DNA of 64,000 bases from Azospirillum sp. TSH58 (GCF_003119115.1 NZ_CP022366.1:219001-283000), one strand, 5' to 3'. Counted from the first letter of the stretch, positions 1-12,898 are shown. A program made the numbers and translations. The notes: generated by a model from the sequence alone, not told the origin.

Positions 1-60
1 TGGGACGACGCGGAGGGCTTCTACCGCGCCTTCGGCACCTTCCTCGGCACCGCCGTCTGA
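1..60 (+). CDS. C-terminal end of a probable N-formylmaleamate deformylase (NicD-like alpha/beta hydrolase), truncated by the window edge
   Basis: Only the last 19 codons and the TGA stop are present, reading WDDAEGFYRAFGTFLGTAV, an amphipathic helix of the kind that ends alpha/beta hydrolases. It lies 27 bp upstream of nicX in the same direction. In nicotinate-degrading bacteria the hydrolase NicD converts N-formylmaleamate, the product of NicX, to maleamate, the substrate of NicF. The NicD identity rests on this context alone; no catalytic residue is inside the window. Confidence 0.5.
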   Translation, partial: WDDAEGFYRAFGTFLGTAV

Positions 61-87
61 CCGCTCAACCGGAAAGGGACACGCATC

Positions 88-1134
88 ATGCCCGTCAGTG
101 ACGCCGATATGGTCCGCGCCTGGACCCATGTTCTGACCCTGTCGAAGCTGAAGCCGCAGGAGGTGGTCACCGTCTTGACCAGCGACGGCACCCACCCGCA
201 GACCCTGCGCACCGCCCTGATCGCCGCAACCAATTTGGGGGCGCGGGTCAATCGGCTGGACCTGCCGCCGGTCAACGCGGAGCACGCCCACAGCCGCGAC
301 AGCCTCGCCTATCTCGGCACCACCCCGCTGACCGGCAACCGCGCCGCCATGGCCGCGCTGAAGGAAAGCGATCTGGTGCTGGACCTGATGACCCTCCTCT
401 TCTCGCCGGAGCAGATGGAGATCCTGGAGAGCGGCACGAAAATTCTCCTCGCCGTCGAGCCGCCGGAGGTGCTGGTCCGCCTGCTGCCCAGCCTGGAGGA
501 CAAGGCGACCGTCGGCGAGGCGACGGCGCTTTTGAAGGCGGCCAAGGAGATGCACGTCACCTCCCAGGCCGGCACCGACCTGCGCCTGCCCATCGGCGAA
601 TTCCCGACGGTGCAGGAATACGGCTTCGTCGACGAGCCGGGGCGCTGGGACCATTGGCCGAGCGGCTTCGGCTTCACCTTCCCCAACGAGGGGCAGGCGG
701 GCGGGCGGATCGTCCTCGACAAGGGCGACATCCTCCTGCCGATGAAGTCCTACCTGACCTCGCAGATCGAGATGACGGTGGAGAGGGGCTACGTCACCGC
801 CATCACCGGCGGGTTGGACGCCGACCTGCTGAACGACTACATGGACGCCTTCGCCGACCCGGAGGCCTACGCCATTTCCCACATCGGCTGGGGCACGCAG
901 AAGCGGGCGCGCTGGTCGACGCTCGGCCTCTACGACCGGGAGCAGACGCTGGGCATGGACGCCCGGGCCTTCGCCGGGAACTTCCTCTTCTCGCTCGGCC
1001 CCAACAACGAGGCGGGCGGGTCGCGCACCACCGCCTGCCACATCGACATTCCCATGCGGAACTGCACCGTCCGCCTGGACGGGCGCGAGGTCGTCCGCGA
1101 GGGCAAGCTGCTGGCCGGAAAGGAACTGGCATGA
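88..1134 (+). CDS. nicX: 2,5-dihydroxypyridine 5,6-dioxygenase NicX
   Basis: This 348-residue protein is a non-haem Fe(II) ring-cleaving dioxygenase that opens 2,5-dihydroxypyridine to N-formylmaleamate in the nicotinate lower pathway. Its length is that of Pseudomonas NicX (about 350). The iron-binding residues known for that family, His265, His318 and Asp320, fall at exactly the same numbers here, inside ISHIGWG and ACHIDIP. The ATG at 88 follows a GGAAAGGG ribosome binding site. Its stop overlaps the start of nicF in an ATGA, so the two are translationally coupled. The enzyme is predicted to be cytoplasmic. Confidence 0.93.
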   Translation: MPVSDADMVRAWTHVLTLSKLKPQEVVTVLTSDGTHPQTLRTALIAATNLGARVNRLDLPPVNAEHAHSRDSLAYLGTTPLTGNRAAMAALKESDLVLDLMTLLFSPEQMEILESGTKILLAVEPPEVLVRLLPSLEDKATVGEATALLKAAKEMHVTSQAGTDLRLPIGEFPTVQEYGFVDEPGRWDHWPSGFGFTFPNEGQAGGRIVLDKGDILLPMKSYLTSQIEMTVERGYVTAITGGLDADLLNDYMDAFADPEAYAISHIGWGTQKRARWSTLGLYDREQTLGMDARAFAGNFLFSLGPNNEAGGSRTTACHIDIPMRNCTVRLDGREVVREGKLLAGKELA

Positions 1135-1745
1135 GTGTTTCGGAACAGGCCGTCTACGAGCGGCAGGGCTTCGGCCGGTCGCTGGGCATCCAGGGCCAGA
1201 TCGGCTTGCTGATCGTCGATTTCGTCAACGGCTTTGCCGACCCGGCGGTGTTCGGCGGCGGCAACATCGCGCCGGCCATCGCCCGCACGGCGCAGGTGCT
1301 GGCGAAGGCCCGGCAGCGCGGCTGGTTCGTCGCCCACAGCCGGATCGTCTACGCCGACGACGGGTCGGACGGGAACGTCTTCTCCATCAAGGTGCCGGGC
1401 ATGCAGACCCTGACCGAGCACGCCGCCATCAGCGCCATCGTGCCGGAGCTGACTCCGGTACCGGGGGAGCTTGTGGTGCGCAAGACGGTGCCGTCGGCCT
1501 TTTTCGGGACCGGGCTGGCGCCGTGGTTGACACAGCGCGGCGTCGAGACTCTTTTGATCGCCGGAGCGACGACGAGCGGCTGCGTGCGGGCCAGCGTGGT
1601 GGACGCCATGTGCCATGGCTTCCGCCCGGTCGTCATGGCCGATTGCGTGGGCGACCGCGCCCTGGCGCCGCACGAGGCCAATCTGTTCGACATCGGCCAG
1701 AAATACGGCGACGTGGTGCCGGCGGAGCGCGTTCTCGCCTTGTGA
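1131..1745 (+). CDS. nicF: Maleamate amidohydrolase NicF (isochorismatase-like fold)
   Basis: This 204-residue isochorismatase-superfamily amidase is predicted to hydrolyse maleamate to maleate and ammonia, the step after NicX and NicD. The catalytic triad of the superfamily is visible: Asp30 in LLIVDFVNGF, Lys118 in VVRKTVPSAF and Cys151 in TTSGCVRASV. The start is the ATG at 1131, which overlaps the nicX stop by four bases; longer in-frame extensions lie inside nicX and are ignored. Family members also include N-carbamoylsarcosine amidase and nicotinamidase; the nicX neighbour is what favours maleamate. Confidence 0.85.
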   Translation: MSVSEQAVYERQGFGRSLGIQGQIGLLIVDFVNGFADPAVFGGGNIAPAIARTAQVLAKARQRGWFVAHSRIVYADDGSDGNVFSIKVPGMQTLTEHAAISAIVPELTPVPGELVVRKTVPSAFFGTGLAPWLTQRGVETLLIAGATTSGCVRASVVDAMCHGFRPVVMADCVGDRALAPHEANLFDIGQKYGDVVPAERVLAL

Positions 1746-1824
1746 GACGCAGCCGGGGTTGAAAAGAGGATCAGGCGTTGCACCATGTTAGACTTTCCAT
1801 CCGAAGAGTGCCGCCGGGAGTGAG

Positions 1825-2601
1825 ATGAGCCGACCGATGAGCAAAGTCCAGGACGGCGCGCCCGTCGCCGACACCGCGCCGGAGAACGGTCCGGCGCGGG
1901 GCCGTCCCCCGCGCAGCCGCCGCGCCGGCCCGGGCCGTCCGGAGGGCACCAGCAACGTGCGCGACCAGATCCTGGACGCGGCGGAGCTGGAGTTCGCCAA
2001 CCTCGGCTACGCCGGCACCAGCCTGCGCAACGTCGCCGACCGGGCCGAGGTGACCCAGGCCCTCATCAGCTATTATTTCGGGTCCAAGCACGGGCTGTTC
2101 GAGGAGGTCTTCCTGCGCCGCGGCCGGAAGATCGCCGACGAGCGCATGGAGCGGCTGGAGGCGCTGCGCCGCGGGCCTGCGCCGCCGCCGGTGCGCGACA
2201 TCGTCTACGCCTTCCTGATGCCGGCGCTGGCCATGCGCGAGACGGAGGGGGGCCGCACCTTCATGCGGCTCCAGGCCCGGCTGCACACCGAGCCGCCGGA
2301 GATTTCCTACAAGCTGCGCAACGAGGCCTACGACGCCTCGACCCGCATCTTCGCCGCCGCTCTGAAGGAGGCGTTGCCGCATCTGTCGGAGCGGGACGTC
2401 TACTGGCGGATGACGCTGATGATCGGCGCCTATCTCTACGCCTTCTCCGACACCCACCGTCTGGAGGAGCTGGCGCCGGGCATCTGCAACCCCGGCGACC
2501 CGGACGAGATCATCACGGAAATCAGCAGCTTCGTCAGCGCCGGGATGCTGGCCCCGGTGCCGGACCCCGTGCGGGCGCCGGGGAAGAGGAAGCGGGGATA
2601 G
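1825..2601 (+). CDS. TetR/AcrR-family transcriptional regulator, probable regulator of the nic genes
   Basis: This 258-residue protein has a proline- and arginine-rich N-terminal tail of about 45 residues, then a typical TetR helix-turn-helix (ILDAAELEFANLGYAGTSLR to ALISYYFGSKHGLFEEV, about residues 50-95). A helical C-terminal ligand domain follows. It starts 80 bp after nicF on the same strand and may be co-transcribed or have its own promoter in that gap. NicS, a TetR protein, controls part of the nic regulon in Pseudomonas; the role here is inferred from position. An ATG at 1840 is an alternative start. Confidence 0.8.
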   Translation: MSRPMSKVQDGAPVADTAPENGPARGRPPRSRRAGPGRPEGTSNVRDQILDAAELEFANLGYAGTSLRNVADRAEVTQALISYYFGSKHGLFEEVFLRRGRKIADERMERLEALRRGPAPPPVRDIVYAFLMPALAMRETEGGRTFMRLQARLHTEPPEISYKLRNEAYDASTRIFAAALKEALPHLSERDVYWRMTLMIGAYLYAFSDTHRLEELAPGICNPGDPDEIITEISSFVSAGMLAPVPDPVRAPGKRKRG

Positions 2602-2628
2602 GTTTTGTTGTTGGAGAGCAGTTGCCTT

Positions 2629-2718
2629 GGTGCCCCCCTCCCGACCTCCCCCCGCTTCGCAGGGGGAGGAGTTTAAGCCCTCCCCTGCGCAGCGGGGGAG
2701 GGTTTGGGTGGGGGCACC
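2629..2718. repeat. GC-rich intergenic palindromic element, copy 1
   Basis: A 90-bp imperfect inverted repeat lies between the convergent TetR and fruR genes. Its outer arms read GGTGCCCCC and GGGGGCACC, and inside are a CCTCCCCCCGCTTCGCAGG arm and a CCCTCCCCTGCGCAGCGGGG arm. Nearly the same element is at 45383-45471, and related shorter ones are at 17463, 28337 and 38311. It can fold into a long hairpin in RNA from either side and may act as a bidirectional terminator or a REP-like repeat. Confidence 0.75.
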
Positions 2719-2736
2719 GCCGCAACCACTCCCCCC

Positions 2737-3762
2737 TCACCCCACCCCCGTCGATCCCCGGGCCACGCAGGTCCCCGACAGCACCACCTTGCGCGTCGCC
2801 CGCTCCGGATCGTCGAGCCGTTCGAACAGCAGCGTCATGGCGGCCCGCCCGATTTCATGGACCGGCTGTTCGATCACCGTCAGGCCGGGGCCGACCAGCT
2901 CCGTCCAGGGCTCGTTGTCGAAACCGGCCACCGCCAGATCGCCGGGAATCGTCAGTCCCAGCGTCCGCGTCGCCTTCACCACCCCCATCAGCAGCAGGCT
3001 GTTGCTGACCATCACCGCGTCCGGCATGGCGCCGGAGCGCCGCGCCTCCGCCAGCCAGCGGGCGATCTCCGCCTCCGCCGCCTCGGCGGTCGGAGGGACG
3101 AAGCGCGCCTCCGCGTGCAGCCCATGGGCGGCCAGCGCCGCCTGATAGCCGGCGTGGCGCTCCACCGCCGTGGTGCTGGTGTTGCCGAACAGGCCGGCGA
3201 TGCGGCGGTAGCCCTGTTTATGCAGGTGATCGACCAGAAGGGCGGCGGCCTGCAGGTTGTCCAGCACCACCGAATCGAACCGCCCGGCGGGCGCGCTGCG
3301 GTCGATCAGCACCACCGGGAAATCCAGGTCGGTCCGGTCGAGCTGGGCCAGCGTCGCGCGGGTCGGCGCGAAGATCAGGCCGGTCACCCGCTCCTCCTGC
3401 ATCAGCCGCAGGTACATGGCCTCCCGCTCCGGGTTCTCGTCGGTGTTGCACAGGATCACCCGCATGCCGGCCTGGAAGGCGGCGTCCTCCACCGCGCGGC
3501 TGACCGCGGTGAAGAAGGGGTTGCGGATGTCCGAGACGATCAGCCCGATGGTCTGGGAATGCTGCGAGCGCAGCCGCCGCGCCGACAGGTTCGGGCGGTA
3601 GCCGGTGGCCCGCACCGCGTCCTCCACCCGCGCGCGCAGCGCGTCGCTGACCGGGCCGTTGCTCAGCACCCGCGACACCGTGGCGACCGAGACCCCGGCC
3701 TCGCGGGCGACATCCTTGATACCGATGGCCTTGATGCTGGTGGCTTTGACGCTGTCGCTCAT
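2737..3762 (-). CDS. fruR: LacI-family transcriptional regulator FruR of the fructose PTS operon
   Basis: This LacI/GalR repressor has a helix-turn-helix IKDVAREAGVSVATVSRVLS and hinge helix near the N terminus. A periplasmic-binding-protein-like effector domain runs from about TIGLIVSDIRNPFF to the end. It is divergent from fruBKA, so it most likely represses that operon and responds to a fructose phosphate. I chose the ATG at 3762 (341 residues). An in-frame ATG at 3813 would add 17 residues, but its first codons overlap an operator-like palindrome at 3799-3812, which is better placed upstream of the gene for autoregulation. Confidence 0.88.
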   Translation of the reverse strand: MSDSVKATSIKAIGIKDVAREAGVSVATVSRVLSNGPVSDALRARVEDAVRATGYRPNLSARRLRSQHSQTIGLIVSDIRNPFFTAVSRAVEDAAFQAGMRVILCNTDENPEREAMYLRLMQEERVTGLIFAPTRATLAQLDRTDLDFPVVLIDRSAPAGRFDSVVLDNLQAAALLVDHLHKQGYRRIAGLFGNTSTTAVERHAGYQAALAAHGLHAEARFVPPTAEAAEAEIARWLAEARRSGAMPDAVMVSNSLLLMGVVKATRTLGLTIPGDLAVAGFDNEPWTELVGPGLTVIEQPVHEIGRAAMTLLFERLDDPERATRKVVLSGTCVARGSTGVG

Positions 3763-3798
3763 GATGATGCGGTCACCGATCCGTCTTGAAACTGCTTT

Positions 3799-3812
3799 TG
3801 AAATCGTTTCCA
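3799..3812. promoter_or_regulatory. Candidate FruR operator in front of fruR
   Basis: The sequence TGAAATCGTTTCCA (complement TGGAAACGATTTCA) is a LacI-type imperfect palindrome about 37 bp upstream of the chosen fruR start. It matches 12 of 14 positions of the site in the fruB promoter. This supports autoregulation and the shorter fruR start. Confidence 0.6.
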
Positions 3813-3886
3813 TCCCTTAGGGCCATCCACCCGCCCCATACGGCACAGTCTGCCCGAAGGAGTCGGCGGATTCAATGCGAACTCCG

Positions 3887-3914
3887 TTGACAGATCCAGA
3901 TGTAATCGTTTTCA
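3887..3914 (+). promoter_or_regulatory. Probable fruBKA promoter with overlapping FruR operator
   Basis: A consensus TTGACA -35 box lies at 3887-3892. The operator-like sequence TGTAATCGTTTTCA (complement TGAAAACGATTACA) at 3901-3914 covers the place where the spacer and -10 box should be (TTTCAAT, about 3910-3916, is a weak candidate). Binding of a LacI-type repressor here would block RNA polymerase. The fruB start is about 70 bp downstream. Confidence 0.6.
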
Positions 3915-3983
3915 ATAACAGCGCTGCAAGGACGACACCCAAGACCGCCCGGCGCCAAACCGAACGGAGGAGACGGACCCGCC

Positions 3984-6526
<2,543 letters not shown>

Positions 6527-6530
<4 letters not shown>

Positions 6531-7492
6531 ACACGCCCGAAGCAGACATCCGGCCCGTCGTCACCGTCACGCTGAACCCGGCCATCGACCAGACCATCAC
6601 GGTGGAGGCGCTGCGCCCCGGCCATGTGCACCGGGCCGGCGCCGTGCGGCGCAACGCCGGGGGCAAGGGCGTGAACGTGGCGAGCTGCCTCGCCGACTGG
6701 GGCACGCCCGTCGTCGCCACCGGCCTGCTGGGCGCCGGCAACGCCGCCGCCTTCGAGGCGCTGTTCGCCGCCAAGGGCATCGCCGACCGCTTCGTCCGGC
6801 TGCCCGGCGAGACGCGGGTCAACGTGAAGATCGCCGACCGCGCCGCCGCCGACACCACCGACCTCAACCTGCCCGGCCTGACCGCCGACGCCGAGGCGCT
6901 GGACCGCGTGCGCCGCACCCTGCGCGAGCTGGTCCTGCCCGGCACGCCGGTCCTGCTGGCGGGAAGCCTGCCGGACGGGCTGCCAGCGGACAGCTACGCG
7001 ACGCTGACGGCGGACCTGCGCGCCCAGGGCGCCCGCGTGGTTCTGGACAGCAGCGGCCCGCCGCTGGCGGCGGCGCTGGCCGCCCCGGACCTGCCCTTCT
7101 GCATCAAGCCCAACCGGCACGAGCTGGAGGCCTGGGCCGGCACGCCCCTGCCCGCCACCGCGGACCTTCTGGAGGCGGCGCGCGGCCTGCACCGCAGCGG
7201 CGTGGCGGTCGTGGTCGTCTCGCTGGGGGCGGACGGCGCGCTGTTCGTGGCCGACGGCCCGGCGCTGCACGCCCGGCTGCCGGCGGTCAACGCGCTGAGC
7301 ACGGTGGGGGCCGGCGACGCCATGGTGGCGGGGCTGATCGCCGCCTTCGGGGCGGATCTGTCGCTGGAAGGTGTCGCCCGCCTGTCCGTGGCCTTCGCCA
7401 CGGCGAAGCTCGGCTGCTTCGGACCCAACCTGCCGGGGGCGGACGCGGTCCGCGCGCTGGCCGAGCGGGTCGAACTCACAACGCTTCAATGA
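6527..7492 (+). CDS. fruK: 1-phosphofructokinase FruK
   Basis: This 321-residue PfkB-family kinase phosphorylates the fructose 1-phosphate delivered by FruA to fructose 1,6-bisphosphate. The N-terminal [13 protein letters not shown], the glycine-rich [12 protein letters not shown] and the C-terminal [12 protein letters not shown] with the catalytic Asp are all present. The length is typical. Its ATG overlaps the fruB stop, and its own stop lies 32 bp before the fruA start. Confidence 0.95.
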
Positions 7493-7524
7493 ACGGGGAG
7501 CGGGCGACCGCTCGGGAGGAAACC

Positions 7525-9267
<1,743 letters not shown>

Positions 9268-9292
9268 CAGCGCTGCGAAAGCATCGTCGAGA

Positions 9293-9306
9293 TGAAAACG
9301 TTTACA
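9293..9306. promoter_or_regulatory. Third FruR operator-like site, downstream of fruA
   Basis: TGAAAACGTTTACA differs by a single base from the complement of the fruB operator (TGAAAACGATTACA). It lies 26 bp after the fruA stop and just upstream of a promoter-like sequence (9314-9342), centred near -50 relative to the predicted start. It suggests that FruR also acts on the short transcript that follows. Confidence 0.55.
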
Positions 9307-9313
9307 TAACCCC

Positions 9314-9342
9314 TGGACAGAACGCTTCCCCGGCCCTATCTT
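9314..9342 (+). promoter_or_regulatory. Promoter-like sequence for a candidate small RNA
   Basis: TGGACA (9314-9319) and TATCTT (9337-9342) are separated by exactly 17 bp, close to the housekeeping-sigma consensus. The predicted transcription start is near 9349, about 180 bp before the next open reading frame. Confidence 0.5.
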
Positions 9343-9348
9343 TGTTTT

Positions 9349-9427
9349 GCTGCCTCGGCAGCACGCTCTATAGGGCGTTTCCTCCCTAGACTCAGGCCAC
9401 GCATGGTTTCCATGCGTGGCTTTTTTT
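9349..9427 (+). ncRNA. Candidate intergenic small RNA of about 79 nt
   Basis: The stretch runs from the predicted start to a strong Rho-independent terminator. It contains a small hairpin (GCTGC-CTCG-GCAGC, 9349-9362), a second weak hairpin (ACGC with GCGT), an unpaired pyrimidine stretch TTTCCTCCCTAG (9379-9390), and the terminator stem. Exposed CCUCC motifs that can pair with Shine-Dalgarno sequences are a feature of several alphaproteobacterial trans-acting sRNAs. No ORF explains the region. It may alternatively be only the fruA trailer. Confidence 0.45.
9396..9427 (+). terminator. Rho-independent terminator after fruA / candidate sRNA
   Basis: A perfect 11-bp stem, GCCACGCATGG and CCATGCGTGGC, with a TTT loop is followed directly by seven T residues (9421-9427). 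It would end both fruBKA read-through and the candidate sRNA. Confidence 0.9.
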
Positions 9428-9529
9428 CTGCCCTGCGTGTTTTGCGCTGTGCAGGGCCGGTCCCAAATCTCTCCCTTGCCCCGACCGGGCGAACCTGAGA
9501 AGCCGGAGGGGAAAAGCACGAGGACCCGA

Positions 9530-10114
9530 ATGCCCCGCAACAGACCGATCATCGCAGCGCTGGCGGCCACCGCGGCCCTGGCTGCCGGATGCACCGATGT
9601 GAAGGAAAGCCTTCCGTCCCGGACCGCCACCGAACAGCTCCTGATCTCCAGCGCCGCCGACAACGCCGCCGGCCGCCTGCGGCTGGATCTTCCGGCGGAC
9701 AAGCGGGCCTTTCTGGACACCGGCAACTTCGACGGCACCGACGCCAAATACGCCGCCAGCGCGATCAAGGAATCGCTGCTGCGCCAGGGCATCCGCCTCG
9801 TCACCGACCGGGCCGCCGCCGACACGATCATCGAGATCCGGCTGGGCGCCCTGTCGGTGAACCAGAGCAAGACGGTGCTGGGCATTCCACCGATCACCCT
9901 GCCCGGCGCGATCACCCTGCCGGAGGCGTCGGTCTACAGCTCCACCGAGAACCAGGCGGTCGCGAAATTCTCCGCCTTCGCCTACGACAACCAGACCGGC
10001 GCCCTGGTCGCCTCGACCGAGCCGGCCTACGGACTCTCGGGGGAGCAGAGCTACCGGGCGATGACGCTGTTCTCCTGGCGCACCTCGCCCCCCTATCCCG
10101 AAGACACCAACTGA
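9530..10114 (+). CDS. Predicted outer-membrane or periplasmic lipoprotein of unknown function
   Basis: This 194-residue protein starts with a basic N terminus and a hydrophobic stretch ending in the lipobox LAAGC (Cys about residue 22). The first mature residues are TDVKES. The rest is a mixed alpha/beta domain (TATEQLLISSAADNAAGRL, KYAASAIKESLLRQGIRL) that resembles small lipoproteins from other alphaproteobacteria, possibly the DUF6655 group (from memory). It stands alone between the fru terminator and the downstream kinase. I chose the ATG at 9530; an in-frame ATG at 9416 lies inside the terminator and is unlikely. Confidence 0.7.
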   Translation: MPRNRPIIAALAATAALAAGCTDVKESLPSRTATEQLLISSAADNAAGRLRLDLPADKRAFLDTGNFDGTDAKYAASAIKESLLRQGIRLVTDRAAADTIIEIRLGALSVNQSKTVLGIPPITLPGAITLPEASVYSSTENQAVAKFSAFAYDNQTGALVASTEPAYGLSGEQSYRAMTLFSWRTSPPYPEDTN

Positions 10115-10201
10115 CGCGGACATTTCCGCGCAAGCTCCCTGCGCCCGATCAAAGCCATGCCGCATTCTCTGGCGCGGCTGGGGGTGGGCGCGTAACATGC
10201 C

Positions 10202-11851
10202 GTGTCCCCGCGGGGCGCGGCATCTGGCGCAAAAGGCGACGGCATCGTGGACGTTCATGGGGCGGAGAGGGACATCGGCGGCGTCCGGCGATCGGAGCGG
10301 CTGCTGCTTGCCCAGAAGACCGCCTTGGAGCGGGCGATCGGCGGCGCCGGCCTGGACGAGGTGCTGGCTCTGCTGGTGCGGGCGGGCGCCGAGCAGTTCG
10401 GCGCGCGGGCGGTGATCTTTCTGGTGAACGAGGGCGGTCTCACCCTGCGCTTCGGCGTGGCGGCGGGCCTGCCGGACACCTACACGCGGGTGGTGGACGG
10501 ATTCGAGATCGGTCCGCATGCCCCCTCCTGCGGTCTGGCCGCCCACAGCGGGGAACGGGTGGTGGTCGAGGATGTCGCGCTGGACCCGCGCTGGGCGCCC
10601 TACCACGCGCTGACGCGGGAGCATGGCATCGCCGCCTGCTGGTCCACCCCGATCCGCGCGGTCAGCGGCACGGTGCTGGGCGCCTTCACCATCTACCACG
10701 CCACCCCCTGCGCGCCCGGCCCGCTGGACCTGGAATCGGTGGATCTGCTGACCCACACCGCCGCCCTGCTGATCGAGCGGGACCGGACGGAGCGGGAGCG
10801 CCAGTCCAGCGAGGCGCTGCTCTCCTCCGTGCTGGAGCATCTTCCGGTCGGCGTCGCCGTCTACGACGCGCAGGGCCGCACCACCCGCAACAACCGGCTG
10901 ATGCGCGAGTACACCAACGGCTCGCTGCCCTCCGCCGACGACCGGGAGGCGCAGCGCTGGCGCGCCTTCCACCCCGACGGGCGGCCGGTCGAGCGCAAGG
11001 ATTTCTCGGGCGCGCGCGCCATGCGGGGCGAGATCGTGGTGCCCGGCATGGACTTCCTGCACCGCGCCGCCGACGGGACGGAGCATTGGACGCGCGTGTC
11101 GGCGGCCCCGCTGCGCGACGGCGACGGGCGGATCACCGGCGTGGTCGCCGTGGTCAGCGACATCGACGCGGAAAAGCGGGCGGCGCAGGACCTTGCCGCG
11201 GCCCTGGACGAGGCCCGGCGCAGCGAGCTGGTGGCCCACGAGATGAGCCACCGCATCATGAACAGCTTCCAGCTTCTGCACGGGCTGGTGTCGATGCAGA
11301 CCGCCACGGTCACCGACCCGGCGGCGCGCAAGGCGGTGGAGCAGGCCTTCTCCCGCATCCAGGCGATGGCGCTGGTGCAGCGCCGCCTGTTCGAGGCGAC
11401 GCGCAACGACCTCGCCACGCTCGACGCGGCCGACTATCTGCAACGGCTGGGGGAAAGCCTGACCGGCGCCTTCATCGATTCAGGCCGCTGCACCCTGGTC
11501 ATCGACGCCGCGCACGGAATCCCGATGCCCGCCGCGCAGGCCTCGTCCATGGGGCTGATCGTGACGGAGCTGGTGCTGAACGCCCTGAAGCACGCCTTCG
11601 GCGCCCAGCAGCGGGGAACGGTGACGGTGCGGTTCGAAGCCTGCGGAGACGACCGGCGGCTGACGGTGACCGACGACGGGGCCGGCCTGCCGGACGGCGC
11701 CGGCACGGTGAAGCCCGCCGGGTCGGGCCAGGGCATGGGCATGACGCTGGTGCACGGTCTGGTGCGCCAGCTGGGTGGAAAGCTGGAGATCGACCGCCCC
11801 GATCAGGGCGGCCGCCCCGGAACCCGCTTCGTTCTGACTTTTCCAGCCTGA
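10202..11851 (+). CDS. Sensor histidine kinase with GAF, PAS and HisKA_2-type kinase core
   Basis: The predicted soluble kinase has about 549 residues. A GAF domain (about 30-195, including GERVVVEDVALDPRW) is followed by a PAS domain (about 205-335, LPVGVAVYDAQGRTTRNN). A HisKA_2/HWE-like dimerisation region carries the phospho-acceptor His in HEMSHRIMNSFQLLHGL. The ATPase domain has an N-box in TELVLNALKHAF and G-box residues in DDGAGLPDG and GQGMGMTLVHGLV. There is no methionine near the N terminus, so GTG at 10202 or GTG at 10250 must be the start. It is convergent with a LuxR-type regulator at 11912-12592, a possible partner. Confidence 0.85.
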   Translation: MSPRGAASGAKGDGIVDVHGAERDIGGVRRSERLLLAQKTALERAIGGAGLDEVLALLVRAGAEQFGARAVIFLVNEGGLTLRFGVAAGLPDTYTRVVDGFEIGPHAPSCGLAAHSGERVVVEDVALDPRWAPYHALTREHGIAACWSTPIRAVSGTVLGAFTIYHATPCAPGPLDLESVDLLTHTAALLIERDRTERERQSSEALLSSVLEHLPVGVAVYDAQGRTTRNNRLMREYTNGSLPSADDREAQRWRAFHPDGRPVERKDFSGARAMRGEIVVPGMDFLHRAADGTEHWTRVSAAPLRDGDGRITGVVAVVSDIDAEKRAAQDLAAALDEARRSELVAHEMSHRIMNSFQLLHGLVSMQTATVTDPAARKAVEQAFSRIQAMALVQRRLFEATRNDLATLDAADYLQRLGESLTGAFIDSGRCTLVIDAAHGIPMPAAQASSMGLIVTELVLNALKHAFGAQQRGTVTVRFEACGDDRRLTVTDDGAGLPDGAGTVKPAGSGQGMGMTLVHGLVRQLGGKLEIDRPDQGGRPGTRFVLTFPA

Positions 11852-11911
11852 CCGTTCCAGCGGTCGGGCGTCGAAGCCACCGGGTCCCGGGATGGCGCGG
11901 CGTCCTGAACC

Positions 11912-12592
11912 TTAGGCGACGGCTTCCATCGGCTTTTCCACCTTGCCGCCGAAGCCGTTCTCCAGCGCCCAGATCGCCGCCTGGGTGCGGTTGGAGGCGT
12001 TGATCTTGCGCAGCAGGCTCTTCAGGTGAACCTTCACCGTCGCTTCGGTGATGTTCAGATGATTGGCGATCATCTTGTTGCTGTCACCCTGCAGCAGACG
12101 CTCCAGGATCTGCGTCTCGCGCTGCGACAGGCCCTTGGCCGCGGTCGGGCCGTTGGCGCTGGTGTTGGCGCCGGCCTTGCCGGTGATGAGGAGGGCGGCG
12201 AGGTGGGTCGGGAAGACCTTTTCGCCGATCATCACCAGACGCAGCGACTGCGCCAGCGCGGCCGGAGAGATGTCCTTCATCAGGAAAGCGTCGGCGCCGG
12301 CCTGGATGGCGTTGGCCATTTCCTGGGCGTCGAGGTGGCTGGCCAGAAGGACGAGCCGCGCGCTCGGATACTGCTCCCGCAGGACGGTCACGGCCTGGAC
12401 CGTGCCGTTGGCGGAAGCCGGGTCCATCATGATGAGTTCGGGCGTGTCGCCCTCCATCATGCCCGGCGGCGGTACGTCGCTGAAACTGGCGGCCTCTTTC
12501 GTGATGCGGAACTCCCCTTCCGAGAAGAGGGCCTTCATGCCTTCGCGGAACAGTTTGTTGGCGTCGATCAGAAAGATGGAGACCGATTGCAT
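11912..12592 (-). CDS. NarL/FixJ-type response regulator with LuxR helix-turn-helix
   Basis: This 226-residue two-domain regulator has a receiver domain (about 1-120) with the acidic residue in FLIDANKLFREG, a phospho-acceptor Asp57 in ELIMMDPAS and the conserved Lys in FLMKDISP. The C-terminal LuxR domain has LSQRETQILERLLQGDSNKM and ITEATVKVHLKSLLRKI. The active-site surroundings (MMDPAS instead of LLDLxMP) are atypical. I chose the ATG at 12592; a TTG at 12628 would add 12 residues. It is convergent with the neighbouring kinase gene. Confidence 0.85.
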   Translation of the reverse strand: MQSVSIFLIDANKLFREGMKALFSEGEFRITKEAASFSDVPPPGMMEGDTPELIMMDPASANGTVQAVTVLREQYPSARLVLLASHLDAQEMANAIQAGADAFLMKDISPAALAQSLRLVMIGEKVFPTHLAALLITGKAGANTSANGPTAAKGLSQRETQILERLLQGDSNKMIANHLNITEATVKVHLKSLLRKINASNRTQAAIWALENGFGGKVEKPMEAVA

Positions 12593-12898
12593 CGTCCAGT
12601 CACTCTCGAAGGTGATTGAGATGAGCAACCCTACCCTATCGTTGGCGGGCCGGCTACCCGTCCGTTAGTAGAATATTAACCAATGAAGTCCGAGGCACGT
12701 CCTCCCATCGGGCATATGCCCCTCCCCGGAAAGCCGGTCCAGGGCGCTCCCGGATGCCCGGAAACCCAGAAAAACCCAGCCTGAACAGGTCTCTACCCAT
12801 TTTGCGCAGGAATCGGACGCCGTCTCGTTAATATCACGGCAACCATAATCGGCCATTGGTACAGTCATCGTAATTCATCGCTTGGATGGGTGCCCGAC
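12593..12898. other. Intergenic region without a recognisable gene
   Basis: This divergent 306-bp region separates the response regulator from the small gene at 12899. It includes an AT-richer stretch around 12665-12685 (TAGAATATTAACCAATGAAG) that could hold promoters for either side. No convincing -35/-10 pair, repeat or ORF was found. Confidence 0.4.

Noticed and set aside
2622..3145. ORFs crossing the palindromic element after the TetR gene
   Set aside because: They are made of repeat sequence and the reverse of fruR.
9416..9529. Longer start for the lipoprotein gene
   Set aside because: The start would lie inside the terminator stem, and the signal peptide begins properly only at 9530.
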